Below are positions 36,580 through 43,488 of a stretch of 43,488 nt of DNA, piece by piece; within the stretch, counting starts at the first letter, position 1; every line of letters starts with the position of its first letter. The DNA is from Halomonas sp. KAO (GTDB lineage: Bacteria; Pseudomonadota; Gammaproteobacteria; Pseudomonadales; Halomonadaceae). The stretch spans positions 1-43,488 of the forward strand of contig NZ_JADNRL010000024.1 in NCBI RefSeq assembly GCF_015595025.1, written 5' to 3'. The position numbers and the translations under genes were made by a program. The notes under the pieces are model-generated. The model made no database searches. It was not told the origin of the DNA and worked only from the letters and a program-made list of their open reading frames with translations.

Positions 36580-36612
36580 GCGAAGCAGCCTGGGGCCAGC
36601 CGCCTGCTTCGC
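36580..36612. other. Hairpin in the ccdA leader
   Basis: GCGAAGCAG (36580-36588) pairs with CTGCTTCGC (36604-36612) around a 15-base loop. It lies between the ccdA promoter and the probable TTG start, or inside the coding region if ATG 36614 is used. Role unknown. Confidence 0.45.
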
Positions 36613-36629
36613 ATTTGGTTCGGCGGATG

Positions 36630-36660
36630 ATTCTAAAGGTTGTGTCTACCTCAAGGTCAA
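36630..36660 (-). promoter_or_regulatory. Probable ccdA-copA promoter with 19-bp spacer
   Basis: Minus strand: TTGACC (36655-36660), 19-base spacer, TAGAAT (36630-36635). The spacing fits MerR-family control, although the spacer dyad is weak. Confidence 0.55.
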
Positions 36661-36720
36661 TCACGAATAAATGACTATCGATATAATCTAAAGAGATAAC
36701 CCACCTTCCTTCGAAAGCCC

Positions 36721-36751
36721 TTGACCTTAAAGTTGACTTCAAGGTTATCGT
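36721..36751 (+). promoter_or_regulatory. Probable peroxiredoxin promoter with CueR-like dyad
   Basis: TTGACC (36721-36726), 19-base spacer, TATCGT (36746-36751). The dyad ACCTTAAAGT / ACTTCAAGGT has arms that match at nine of ten positions, resembling CueR-type operators. The likely regulator is the MerR-family protein at 37511. Confidence 0.7.
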
Positions 36752-36795
36752 GCGTAGTGCATCATCCGACACTTGCCATAGATAAGGATAGCGAG

Positions 36796-37428
36796 ATGAC
36801 CCTACAGCTAGGGGAGATAGCTCCCGATTTCACGGTCGAATCCACCGAAGGCACGCTTGGCTTTCATCAGTGGCTGGGCAAGGACTGGGCCGTGCTGTTC
36901 TCGCACCCCGCCGATTATACGCCAGTCTGCACCACGGAACTGGGCGCATTTGCCAGGCGCAAGGACGAGTTCGCCGCGCGTGGTGTCAAGCTGGTGGGGG
37001 TGTCGGTCGACCCCCTCGCTTCTCACCACGACTGGGCGGAGGATATCGAGCAGACCCAGGGCGCGGCCCTGAACTACCCCCTGCTGGCGGACGCGGACCA
37101 GGTGGTGGCTCAGTTGTATGGAATGATCCATCCGAAAGCCGACCCCAAGGTGACGGTGCGTACCGTCTTCATTATCGATTCCGACAAGAAAATCCGCCTG
37201 ACCTTGACCTACCCGCCCAGCACCGGGCGTAACGTCGACGAGATCCTGCGGGTCATCGACTCGCTCCAGCTAACCGACAAGCACAAGGTGGCCACACCCG
37301 TCGACTGGCAAAACGGTGACGATGTCATCATCTTGCCGTCGCTCTCGGATGACGACGCTAAAGAACGTTTCCCCGAGGGTTGGAACGCCAAGACGTCCTA
37401 CCTGCGAGTCGTGCGTCAACCGGACTAA
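36796..37428 (+). CDS. Prx6-type 1-Cys peroxiredoxin
   Basis: Thiol peroxidase that reduces hydrogen peroxide and organic peroxides, 210 residues. The peroxidatic C45 is in SHPADYTPVCTTELG; the C-terminal extension (LTDKHKVATPVDWQNGDDVI) is that of the Prx6 group. AAGGA is seven bases upstream. It is the first gene of the rightward copper run and divergent from ccdA. Copper drives peroxide chemistry, so induction by the same metal regulator makes sense; that link is inferred from the promoter. Confidence 0.93.
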   Translation: MTLQLGEIAPDFTVESTEGTLGFHQWLGKDWAVLFSHPADYTPVCTTELGAFARRKDEFAARGVKLVGVSVDPLASHHDWAEDIEQTQGAALNYPLLADADQVVAQLYGMIHPKADPKVTVRTVFIIDSDKKIRLTLTYPPSTGRNVDEILRVIDSLQLTDKHKVATPVDWQNGDDVIILPSLSDDDAKERFPEGWNAKTSYLRVVRQPD

Positions 37429-37442
37429 CGGAGCCACGGCTC

Positions 37443-37491
37443 GTGAATCAGGCCGCCTGTCCCAGACGGCCTGTCGGAAGCTCCGATTCAC
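37443..37491. terminator. Nested hairpin between peroxiredoxin and merR-like genes
   Basis: Inner stem CAGGCCG (37449-37455) / CGGCCTG (37467-37473) and outer arms GTGAATC (37443-37449) / GATTCAC (37485-37491). No T-run; may attenuate read-through. Confidence 0.4.
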
Positions 37492-37510
37492 AGTGTCGTG
37501 AGGTGAAGCC

Positions 37511-37918
37511 ATGCAAACACTCAGTATCGGCGAGCTTGCCGAACGCAGCGGGGTCGCCAGCCAGGCGATTCGTTTCTACGAGAAAGAGAAACTCATGCCC
37601 GCCCCCCAGCGGACGGACGCCAATTATCGGCGTTATCCCCTGGATGCCGTGGCCAGGCTGCAATTCATCGTCCATGCCAAGCAGTGGGGCTTCACGCTCG
37701 AGGAAATCCGTGAGCTGTTGATCCTCCAGGATGCCAACGGCGACCGGGCGCAGGCCAAGCGCATCGCCGGAGAGAAACTGCACAAGATCCGCGAGCAAAT
37801 TCGACATCTCTCGCGGATCGAGGCCGTGTTGTCGAAAACACTCGACGAATGTGCGGGCGAAGGGCCGATGCAGGAAGGCTGCCCGATCGTCGAGGCCATC
37901 GCCGAGAAGGCCGAATGA
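37511..37918 (+). CDS. cueR: MerR-family regulator, CueR-like
   Basis: Metal-responsive activator, 135 residues. N-terminal winged helix LSIGELAERSGVASQAIRFY. Metal loop Cys are C114 and C124 (CAGEGPMQEGC). The position occupied by Cys in divalent-sensing relatives reads DRAQAKR, without Cys, which marks the Cu+/Ag+-sensing branch. GAGGTGA precedes the start. It lies between peroxiredoxin and the HMA-type copA, and probably acts on the 19-bp-spacer promoters at 36630-36751. The wider Cys spacing than in E. coli CueR leaves some doubt. Confidence 0.8.
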   Translation: MQTLSIGELAERSGVASQAIRFYEKEKLMPAPQRTDANYRRYPLDAVARLQFIVHAKQWGFTLEEIRELLILQDANGDRAQAKRIAGEKLHKIREQIRHLSRIEAVLSKTLDECAGEGPMQEGCPIVEAIAEKAE

Positions 37919-37931
37919 GCGACATCGTCGC

Positions 37932-37953
37932 CTCCGGCAGTGTAACGCCGGAG
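37932..37953. other. Hairpin between merR-like gene and copA
   Basis: CTCCGGC (37932-37938) pairs perfectly with GCCGGAG (37947-37953) around AGTGTAAC. No T-run follows; it may be a weak terminator or an RNA-stabilising element in the copA leader. Confidence 0.4.
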
Positions 37954-38006
37954 TCCCGAAGCGCGCACGCCGGGCCGGCAGGTAACTAAGCCAGGAGACC
38001 ACAGTA

Positions 38007-40496
38007 ATGACGGAAAACGTCGATATCGAGATTCGGGGTATGTCCTGTGCGTCCTGCGTCGGACGGGTGGAGCGGGCCCTCGGCCAGCAGCCGGGCGTGA
38101 TTAACGCTCAGGTGAACCTGGCCACCCAGAAGGCGACGATCCAGATGGAGGGAGGCTCCACGACGGCCAGCCTGCTCGACGCTATCGAAACGGCGGGCTA
38201 TCAGCCGGTGGTGGAGAGCCTCGAGATTCCCGTCACCGGCATGAGCTGCGGATCCTGCGTCTCGCGGATAGAACGAGCGCTCGGCAAGCTGCCCGGCATG
38301 GTGGAGGTGAGTGTCAATCTCGCCACCCAGAAGGCCTTCGTCCGTTTCCTGCCGGGGACCGTATCGCTGGCACGCATTCAGCATGCCATCCGCGAGGCGG
38401 GCTATGAACCGCAGGAAACCGAGTCGCAGCAGCAGGCGGACGACGAGGATCGCGAGGGACGACAGCTTCTCCACCGGGTCATGCTCGCGGCAGTGCTCAC
38501 CATCCCGGTGGTCATCATCGCCATGGGAAAAGTGATTCCCGCCTTTGATGCGCTCTTGGCGAGCATGATGCCGCATCGCGGCTGGATGGGCGTCGAGTGG
38601 CTGCTGACCACGCCCGTGCAGTTCTATGCCGGGGCACGCTTCTATCGCGGTGGCTATGCCGAACTCCGGCATCTCAACCCGGGCATGAACAGTCTGGTCA
38701 TGATCGGCTCGAGCGCCGCCTACTTCTATTCGGTCGCCGCCCTGCTGGTGCCCGGCTTTTTCCCGGCTGGTACCGCCGTGAGCTACTTCGAGGCGGCAGC
38801 GGTGATCGTGACGCTGATCCTGTTGGGACGCTACTTCGAGCACATCGCCAAAGGCCGCACCTCCGAGGCGATCAAGAAGCTCCTGCAGTTGCAGGCAAAA
38901 ACCGCCCGCGTCATTCGCGATGGTGAAGCGGTCGAGGTGCCGATCGAGGCCGTCGTGCCCGGTGATCGCATCCTGGCCCGCCCGGGCGAGCGCATCCCGG
39001 TGGATGGCATCGTTGAGGAAGGCCATTCCTTCGTCGACGAGTCGATGATCAGTGGCGAACCGGTACCGGTTGCCAAGCAGCAGGATGCCGAAGTCGTCGG
39101 CGGCACCATCAACAAGAACGGCGCGCTTACCTTCCGCGCCACGCGGGTCGGTGCCGACACCGTGCTGTCGCAGATCGTCAAGATGGTGGAAGCGGCCCAG
39201 GCCGAGAAGCCCCCGATCCAGCAACTGGCCGACAAGATCGCCGGGGTGTTCGTGCCCGCAGTGATCGTCATCGCCCTGATCACTTTCGGGGTGTGGTTCG
39301 CCTTCGGGCCGGCCCCGGCGCTGTCCTTCGCCTTCGTTACCACGGTGAGCGTGCTGCTGATCGCCTGCCCCTGCGCGATGGGCCTGGCCACCCCGACCGC
39401 GATCATGGTCAGTACCGGCAAGGGGGCCGAGATAGGAGTGCTGTTTCGCAAGGGCGCGGCGCTTGAGACGTTGGCCAAGATGGATACCGTCGTGCTCGAC
39501 AAGACCGGCACCCTGACTCAGGGGCGACCCGAGCTGACCGACTTCGAAGTGATCGAGGGGCACGAGAACGAGGTGCTTCGCCTTGTCGCGGCGGTGGAAG
39601 CCCAGAGCGAACACCCCATCGCCGAGGCCATCGTGCGTGGTGCCCGAGCACGTGGACTCGAGCTGCCGGCCGTCAGCCATTTCAGCGCCGAGCCGGGCTA
39701 CGGCATCGAAGCCGACGTCGCCGGTCACCGGCTTCACATAGGGGCCGATCGCTACATGAACCGGCTCGGGATTGGGCTCGGCAAGGCGGAAGAGCGCGCC
39801 AAGGCGCTTGCCGAGGATGCCAAGAGCCCCCTCTATGCCGCGGTGGACGGCCGACTCGCCGCGGTCATCGCGGTGGCCGATCCGCTCAAGGAGGGCTCGG
39901 TCGAAGCCATTTCAGCACTCAAGGCGCAGGGGCTGGAGGTGGCCATGCTCACCGGCGACAACCGTGGTACGGCCGACGCCATCGCTCGTCAAGTTGGCAT
40001 TCAGCGCGTACTCGCCGAGGTGTTGCCTGACCAGAAGGCGGACGAGATCAAGCGACTACAGGCCGAGGGCGGCAAGGTCGCCTTCGTGGGCGACGGGATC
40101 AACGATGCCCCGGCGTTGGCGCAGGCCGACGTGGGCATCGCCATCGGTACCGGGACGGATATCGCCATCGAGGCCGGCGACGTAGTGCTGATGCGTGGCG
40201 ACCTGAGGGGAATCGTCAATGCCGTGGCGCTCTCCAAGCGTACCCACCGGACCATCATCGGGAATTTCGTCTGGGCCTATGGCTACAACGTGGCGCTGAT
40301 CCCCGTGGCGGCGGGCGTGCTCTATCCGTTCATCGGCGTATTGCTCAGCCCCATGCTGGCGGCAGCCGCCATGAGCGTCTCCAGCGTCTTCGTGTTGACC
40401 AACTCGTTGCGGCTACGCCGCTTCACGCCGGATATCGATGACGCTTCGCCGGTGACGAGCGGTGAACCCCAGACAGGTCAAGTCCACCAGGCCTAA
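38007..40496 (+). CDS. copA: Copper-translocating P-type ATPase with two HMA domains
   Basis: Cu+-exporting P1B-1 ATPase, 829 residues. Two N-terminal HMA domains carry GMSCASC and GMSCGSC; the core has CPC in IACPCAMGLATP, DKTGTLTQGRP and FVGDGINDAPAL, and ends with the conserved MAAAAMSVSSVFVLTNSLRL-type helix (LAAAAMSVSSVFV). CAGGAGA is upstream of ATG. It differs in input domains from the YHS-type CopA on the other strand: this one is the cytosolic-homeostasis type, the other resembles the CopB/SilP branch. A small membrane-protein gene follows 26 bases later. Confidence 0.96.
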   Translation: MTENVDIEIRGMSCASCVGRVERALGQQPGVINAQVNLATQKATIQMEGGSTTASLLDAIETAGYQPVVESLEIPVTGMSCGSCVSRIERALGKLPGMVEVSVNLATQKAFVRFLPGTVSLARIQHAIREAGYEPQETESQQQADDEDREGRQLLHRVMLAAVLTIPVVIIAMGKVIPAFDALLASMMPHRGWMGVEWLLTTPVQFYAGARFYRGGYAELRHLNPGMNSLVMIGSSAAYFYSVAALLVPGFFPAGTAVSYFEAAAVIVTLILLGRYFEHIAKGRTSEAIKKLLQLQAKTARVIRDGEAVEVPIEAVVPGDRILARPGERIPVDGIVEEGHSFVDESMISGEPVPVAKQQDAEVVGGTINKNGALTFRATRVGADTVLSQIVKMVEAAQAEKPPIQQLADKIAGVFVPAVIVIALITFGVWFAFGPAPALSFAFVTTVSVLLIACPCAMGLATPTAIMVSTGKGAEIGVLFRKGAALETLAKMDTVVLDKTGTLTQGRPELTDFEVIEGHENEVLRLVAAVEAQSEHPIAEAIVRGARARGLELPAVSHFSAEPGYGIEADVAGHRLHIGADRYMNRLGIGLGKAEERAKALAEDAKSPLYAAVDGRLAAVIAVADPLKEGSVEAISALKAQGLEVAMLTGDNRGTADAIARQVGIQRVLAEVLPDQKADEIKRLQAEGGKVAFVGDGINDAPALAQADVGIAIGTGTDIAIEAGDVVLMRGDLRGIVNAVALSKRTHRTIIGNFVWAYGYNVALIPVAAGVLYPFIGVLLSPMLAAAAMSVSSVFVLTNSLRLRRFTPDIDDASPVTSGEPQTGQVHQA

Positions 40497-40522
40497 GCAG
40501 CGAAAGTCAACAGGAGACCAGG

Positions 40523-40657
40523 ATGATGGGAAGCGAAGCATGCACGTGGGGGATGGCGGGGATGGGGCTCATTTCCATCCTGCTGATTATTGCGTTGGTG
40601 CTTGGCGTCGCCGCGCTCGCCAAGTATCTGTTCTTCGGAAAGAAGCGTGATAGCTGA
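40523..40657 (+). CDS. 44-residue single-helix membrane protein
   Basis: Very small gene with an excellent ribosome-binding site (AGGAGA, then CCAGG before ATG), between copA and the DsbG-like gene. The product begins MMGSEACTWGMAGMG, runs into one hydrophobic helix (LISILLIIALVLGVAALAKY) and ends FFGKKRDS. Met, Cys and Trp cluster at the probably periplasmic N-terminus, which could bind copper; positive charges at the C-terminus fit the inside rule. It resembles short SHOCT-linked membrane segments but has no SHOCT domain. Possibly a small regulator or subunit of CopA. Confidence 0.75.
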   Translation: MMGSEACTWGMAGMGLISILLIIALVLGVAALAKYLFFGKKRDS

Positions 40658-40720
40658 CAACCAATCGCTACGACAGGTTCGATTCCCCGGGTTGATCAGA
40701 GAGCGATGAAGAGGCCGTTC

Positions 40721-41551
40721 ATGAAGAAAATCATCTACTCCACTTATTGCCTTGCTGTTGTAGGGCTGTTCGGTCTCATTACGCTCCCCGCTCTGGCGGA
40801 GGAAACGGGGGGCGATTCTCTTGAAGGCCACCAGGCCATTAGTACAGCCGATACTGGAACACCCCTGCCCGCATCGATTACGGCATTATTGGATCAAGGA
40901 CTCAAATTCCACGGAACCTTTAATGCCCCGGGAGATATACAAGGTTATGCCTTGTCCTATGATAATGAGCCCGTGGCGGCTTATATTCCCTCCACTTCCG
41001 ACCACGCCATCATCGGTACCTTAATTGATCCTCAGGGCAACGCTGTAATGGAAAATCAACTTCAAGCTCTGGTGCTGGAACCGATGCTGGAAGCTACCTG
41101 GAGCGCGTTCGAGGACACTCGCTTTATTCCGGAAGGACCTGATAGTGCGTCACATATCGTGTATACGCTGACCGACCCCAATTGTCCCTACTGCAATGCG
41201 CTGTGGAAGAGCTCACGGTCTCTAATCGATCAAGGTGAGCTTCAGCTTCGTCATGTGCTGGTCGGCGTTCTGTCAGAGGACAGTCTCCGCAAGGCGGCCG
41301 CGATCCTTGAGTCGAATGACCCAACCAAAGCCCTCGAAACCCATGAATTGAACTTCCGCAATGGCGGCATCAGTCCGGTGGTGCCGTCGGAGGAGAGTCG
41401 AGCGCTTCTTAGGCGGCATGCCCAGCTCATGCGCGAGGCCGGCGCCACGGGAACGCCGACCAGCTATTACCGCGATGAAGAAGGTAATGTGCAGCGCATC
41501 AATGGTGCGGTGTCGACCGACCGGCTTCGCAACATATTGGGTGTCGAATGA
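40721..41551 (+). CDS. dsbG: DsbG/DsbC-like thiol-disulfide isomerase
   Basis: Periplasmic disulfide isomerase, about 276 residues. Signal peptide ends LPALA; an N-terminal dimerisation region precedes the thioredoxin fold with CPYC in DPNCPYCNALWKSS and cis-Pro in ATGTPTSYYRD. ATG 40721 (MKKIIYST) has AAGAGG six bases upstream; ATG 40706 is in frame. DsbC/DsbG proteins rescue wrong disulfides caused by copper, and CcdA nearby could supply electrons. Base composition is somewhat more AT-rich at the 5' end than in copA. Confidence 0.88.
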   Translation: MKKIIYSTYCLAVVGLFGLITLPALAEETGGDSLEGHQAISTADTGTPLPASITALLDQGLKFHGTFNAPGDIQGYALSYDNEPVAAYIPSTSDHAIIGTLIDPQGNAVMENQLQALVLEPMLEATWSAFEDTRFIPEGPDSASHIVYTLTDPNCPYCNALWKSSRSLIDQGELQLRHVLVGVLSEDSLRKAAAILESNDPTKALETHELNFRNGGISPVVPSEESRALLRRHAQLMREAGATGTPTSYYRDEEGNVQRINGAVSTDRLRNILGVE

Positions 41552-41581
41552 CACGCCATAACGGCACAGGGGTGACATGAG

Positions 41582-42307
41582 ATGTCATCTCACACAACTG
41601 AGATGAGTATGGCAAGCACGCTCGGTGTAAAGCACAGGCTCATATTGGGAGCTTCTGTGCTGATTGGCTTGGTGACCCTCTATTGGATCCTGATGGAGAC
41701 CGGTGCCTTATCGACGCTCACCAATAAGCAGGCTCTGCGTGAGTGGGTTGGCCAGTTGGGGGGCTGGGGGCCATTGACCATTATCGCCATGATGATAGCG
41801 GCCATTGTCATGAGCCCGATACCCAGTGGGCCGATCGCCATGGTGGCCGGTGCGATCTACGGCCCTCTATGGGGGACGGCGTATGTGGTCATCGGTGCCG
41901 AGGCCGGCGCGTTGCTCGCCTTCGGCATCGCCCGCCTGCTCGGCTATGAGGTGATCCATCGCTGGTCGCGTACTCGTCCCATCCTCGACTGGCTGGGCAG
42001 AGAACGCTCTCAAACCGGGTTGATGCTCGTCGTATTCGCATCGCGATTGGTGCCATTCATTTCGTTCGATGCCGTCAGCTACGCGGCGGGCCTGACACCG
42101 CTGGCCTTCTGGCGTTTCTTGATTGCCACGCTGGCCGGGGTGGTTCCGACGGCTTACTTGATCGTCATATTCGGCGAAGTCCTGATTACCGCCGACTCCC
42201 GTGGCCTCACGGTCGCGCTGATCCTCGCGAGTGGGGTCACGCTCCTGCCGCTCCTGGCGAGAGTTGTGTGGACTCGGCATCGAAAGCGACGGACTAGCTC
42301 CAATTGA
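41582..42307 (+). CDS. TVP38/TMEM64-family membrane protein
   Basis: Inner-membrane protein of the DedA-related TVP38 (SNARE-associated) family, 241 residues. VMSPIPSGPIAMVAGAIYGP followed by GTAYVVIGAEAGALLAFGIA is the re-entrant loop core; VVFASRLVPFISFDAVSYAA is the second conserved block. Such proteins often accompany mercury and copper genes and may influence lipid distribution or metal passage; no firm function is known. It is the last gene before ISL3-end-like motifs. Confidence 0.88.
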   Translation: MSSHTTEMSMASTLGVKHRLILGASVLIGLVTLYWILMETGALSTLTNKQALREWVGQLGGWGPLTIIAMMIAAIVMSPIPSGPIAMVAGAIYGPLWGTAYVVIGAEAGALLAFGIARLLGYEVIHRWSRTRPILDWLGRERSQTGLMLVVFASRLVPFISFDAVSYAAGLTPLAFWRFLIATLAGVVPTAYLIVIFGEVLITADSRGLTVALILASGVTLLPLLARVVWTRHRKRRTSSN

Positions 42308-42334
42308 CGGCTGCCGATGCCGATTGCCTCGCCC

Positions 42335-42415
42335 GGGTAAGCGGATTAAATGGTTGATCTTACCTTTGCATGAGAGTGAGACAGACCGGCATCTCATCGG
42401 ATTATCTGGTTGATG
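42335..42415 (+). repeat. Probable left end of a second ISL3/ISPpu12-like element
   Basis: GGGTAAGCGGATTAAATGGT then TGATC (42335-42359), with an inner motif CGGATTATCTGGTTG from 42398. The inner motif is identical over 15 bases to that at 21156, and the 56-base spacing between terminal and inner copies is the same. cadR ends seven bases further on. The right end lies beyond the window. Confidence 0.65.
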
Positions 42416-42421
42416 CTTCAC

Positions 42422-42829
42422 CTACTGCTGGTGCATGTTTCCTTCGCTAATTCCAGCAAGAACCCCACACGCCTCAACTTCCCGGTCATCGTTGCAACTC
42501 GCTCTCAGTGAAACGAGTTGTTTCTCAAGCGCTTGCAGAGCGGTTATCTGCGACCGCACATGAGAGATGTGATCATCGAGCAAGGCGTTGACGGCGGTAC
42601 AAGGCTGATGAGGGTCGTCCTGATAGCTCTGTAGTTCGTGAATCTCAGCCAGTGACAGGCCCAGGATTCTGCAGCGACGGATGAAGGCCAGCCCCTCACC
42701 ATGCTTCTCGGTATAGACACGGTAACCGTTGTCCTGCCGATCAGGCGGCGGCAACAAGCCCTGCTGTTCATAGAAGCGGATCGTCTGTGTTTCGACCCCT
42801 ACCAACTGCGCCAACTGACCAATGCGCAT
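42422..42829 (-). CDS. cadR: Cadmium/lead-responsive regulator CadR
   Basis: MerR-family activator of 135 residues. C77, C112 and C121 nearly match the metal ligands of Pseudomonas CadR (C77, C112, C119). Start ATG 42829 is preceded by GGAGGAGG; a TTG five codons upstream overlaps that site and is unlikely. Divergent from a CDF transporter, with a 19-bp-spacer promoter between them. This regulator-CDF pair is the usual cargo of ISPpu12-like elements, and an ISL3-end motif lies just beyond its stop codon. Confidence 0.9.
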   Translation of the reverse strand: MRIGQLAQLVGVETQTIRFYEQQGLLPPPDRQDNGYRVYTEKHGEGLAFIRRCRILGLSLAEIHELQSYQDDPHQPCTAVNALLDDHISHVRSQITALQALEKQLVSLRASCNDDREVEACGVLAGISEGNMHQQ

Positions 42830-42860
42830 CAGCCTCCTCCCCAACGGATTCTTTACTCTA

Positions 42861-42891
42861 TTGACCTTATAGTAGCTTTATAGTTTTAAAT
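42861..42891 (+). promoter_or_regulatory. CadR-controlled promoter of the CDF gene, 19-bp spacer
   Basis: TTGACC (42861-42866), 19-base spacer with the dyad-like CTTATAGTAGCTTTATAG, -10 TTAAAT (42886-42891). It drives the rightward CDF gene starting at 42925. Confidence 0.8.
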
Positions 42892-42924
42892 GGTACCACA
42901 ACATTGTTCAAGTGGAGTCGTATC

Positions 42925-43488
42925 ATGAGCAAATCCTGTGGTGGCGCCTGTGGCGGTGATGCAACGTCCGCAGCGGATACCGATATACAGGCCTCCTCCG
43001 AGGCGCCAGGGAGATGGGTCAGTGTTTATGCCGTGCCGAAGATGGACTGTCCATCAGAAGAACGAATGATTCGCCTAGCCCTGAACGGCTTTGAGGAGAT
43101 TCGGGCGCTGTCCTTCGACTTGTCGAACCGCCGGCTGAAGGTCGTGCATGACGGCGAGGTCGAGCCCGTCACCTCGAAACTGAAGACCTTGGGGCTAGGC
43201 GCCTCGCTTCAGGAAACCGTCGCTGCAAATCCGGAGACCATCAAGGCCGCCGAGTTTTCGGCAGCTTCTGCTAAGCAAGAATCCGGGACCCTGCGCTGGT
43301 TGCTCGGCATCAATGCACTTCTGTTCGTGGTGGAAATGACTGCCGGTCTGATCGCCCGGTCCACCGGCCTGATTGGAGAATCCCTGGACAATTTTGCCGA
43401 TGCGGCGGTGTACGGGCTTGCCCTTTATGCGGTTGGACATAGCGTGAAAATGCAGGTACGTGCCGCGCATCTTGCTGGTGTACTGCAA
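42925..43488 (+). CDS. CDF cation transporter with N-terminal metal-binding domain (partial)
   Basis: First 188 codons of a cation diffusion facilitator; the gene runs off the window. The N-terminus is Cys-rich (SKSCGGACGGD), followed by an HMA-like domain with VYAVPKMDCPSEERMIRLAL, and CDF helices 1-2 with SLDNFADAAVYGLALYAVG, whose D-x3-D is the first half of the transport site. GGAG lies eight bases before ATG. Such transporters are cargo of ISPpu12-type elements and export Cd, Zn or Pb. lspA and a transposase would be expected downstream. Confidence 0.88.
   Translation, partial: MSKSCGGACGGDATSAADTDIQASSEAPGRWVSVYAVPKMDCPSEERMIRLALNGFEEIRALSFDLSNRRLKVVHDGEVEPVTSKLKTLGLGASLQETVAANPETIKAAEFSAASAKQESGTLRWLLGINALLFVVEMTAGLIARSTGLIGESLDNFADAAVYGLALYAVGHSVKMQVRAAHLAGVLQ

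Noticed and set aside
37986..39737. 583-codon open frame on the minus strand opposite copA
   Set aside because: Antisense to the HMA-type CopA; composition is low-complexity and His/Asp/Gly-rich, typical of a shadow frame.
21093..42415. One large composite transposon spanning the 21-kb and 42-kb left ends
   Set aside because: The two ends face the same direction, and the perfect 8-bp duplication pairs 21093 with 30963 only.

Overview
This is a GC-rich, plasmid- or island-like segment of a gammaproteobacterium, devoted almost entirely to resistance against metals and metalloids. The protein sequences look Halomonas-like to me, but no rRNA or housekeeping marker is present, so the genus is a guess.

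Layout. 1-1.5 kb: copper chaperone PCuAC and CtaG. 1.5-7.3 kb: a tight minus-strand operon zntA/cadA - lspA - lnt - L,D-transpeptidase, with a divergent MerR-family regulator; zntA has a 19-bp-spacer promoter. 7.4-12.8 kb: ZIP transporter, M23 peptidase, DsbA-like protein and CzcD-like CDF transporter on the minus strand, and a divergent DegP-like protease. The CDF promoter has the same unusual architecture as the zntA promoter. 13.6-15.8 kb: a Tat-exported two-domain multicopper oxidase translationally coupled to a second ZIP protein. 15.8-18 kb: scar region with a merR/methyltransferase junction remnant, ISL3-end-like motifs, mntP under a yybP-ykoY manganese riboswitch, and a decayed IS3 element. 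18-21.1 kb: mer operon (merT, merP, merF, merA) with divergent merR. 21.1-31 kb: arsenic cargo ending in an ISL3-family transposase. 31-42.3 kb: copper region (methyltransferase, multicopper oxidase, YHS-type CopA and CcdA on minus; 1-Cys peroxiredoxin, CueR-like MerR, second CopA, a 44-residue membrane protein, DsbG-like and TVP38-like proteins on plus). 42.3 kb to the end: probable left end of another ISL3/ISPpu12-like element with cadR and a truncated CDF transporter.

Main result. The arsenic block is a complete 9,871-bp ISL3-family transposon (21093-30963). It has 20-bp identical terminal inverted repeats and a perfect 8-bp target duplication, CCCAGAAA, at 21085-21092 and 30964-30971. Removing it reconstructs the target: merR and a methyltransferase gene converging. 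The insertion changed the C-terminus of both proteins. A diverged, uninterrupted copy of that same junction survives at 15839-15907, which independently supports the reconstruction. The cargo is arsR-arsC-arsH-acr3-CC/Se protein on one strand, phosphatase-like protein-gap-arsJ on the other, a frameshifted ECF sigma factor with an ArsP-like permease and a thioredoxin-like protein, and gene debris (thiolase tail, PadR and probable ChrA fragments).

Second result. The Zn/Cd/Pb-type efflux genes are linked by overlaps and by matching promoters to envelope genes: lipoprotein maturation (LspA, Lnt), peptidoglycan (L,D-transpeptidase, M23 peptidase), periplasmic redox (DsbA-like) and probably protein quality control (DegP-like). 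Together they look like a metal-induced envelope-maintenance regulon. LspA has a precedent in lead-resistance operons; the extension to Lnt and peptidoglycan enzymes is what deserves attention.
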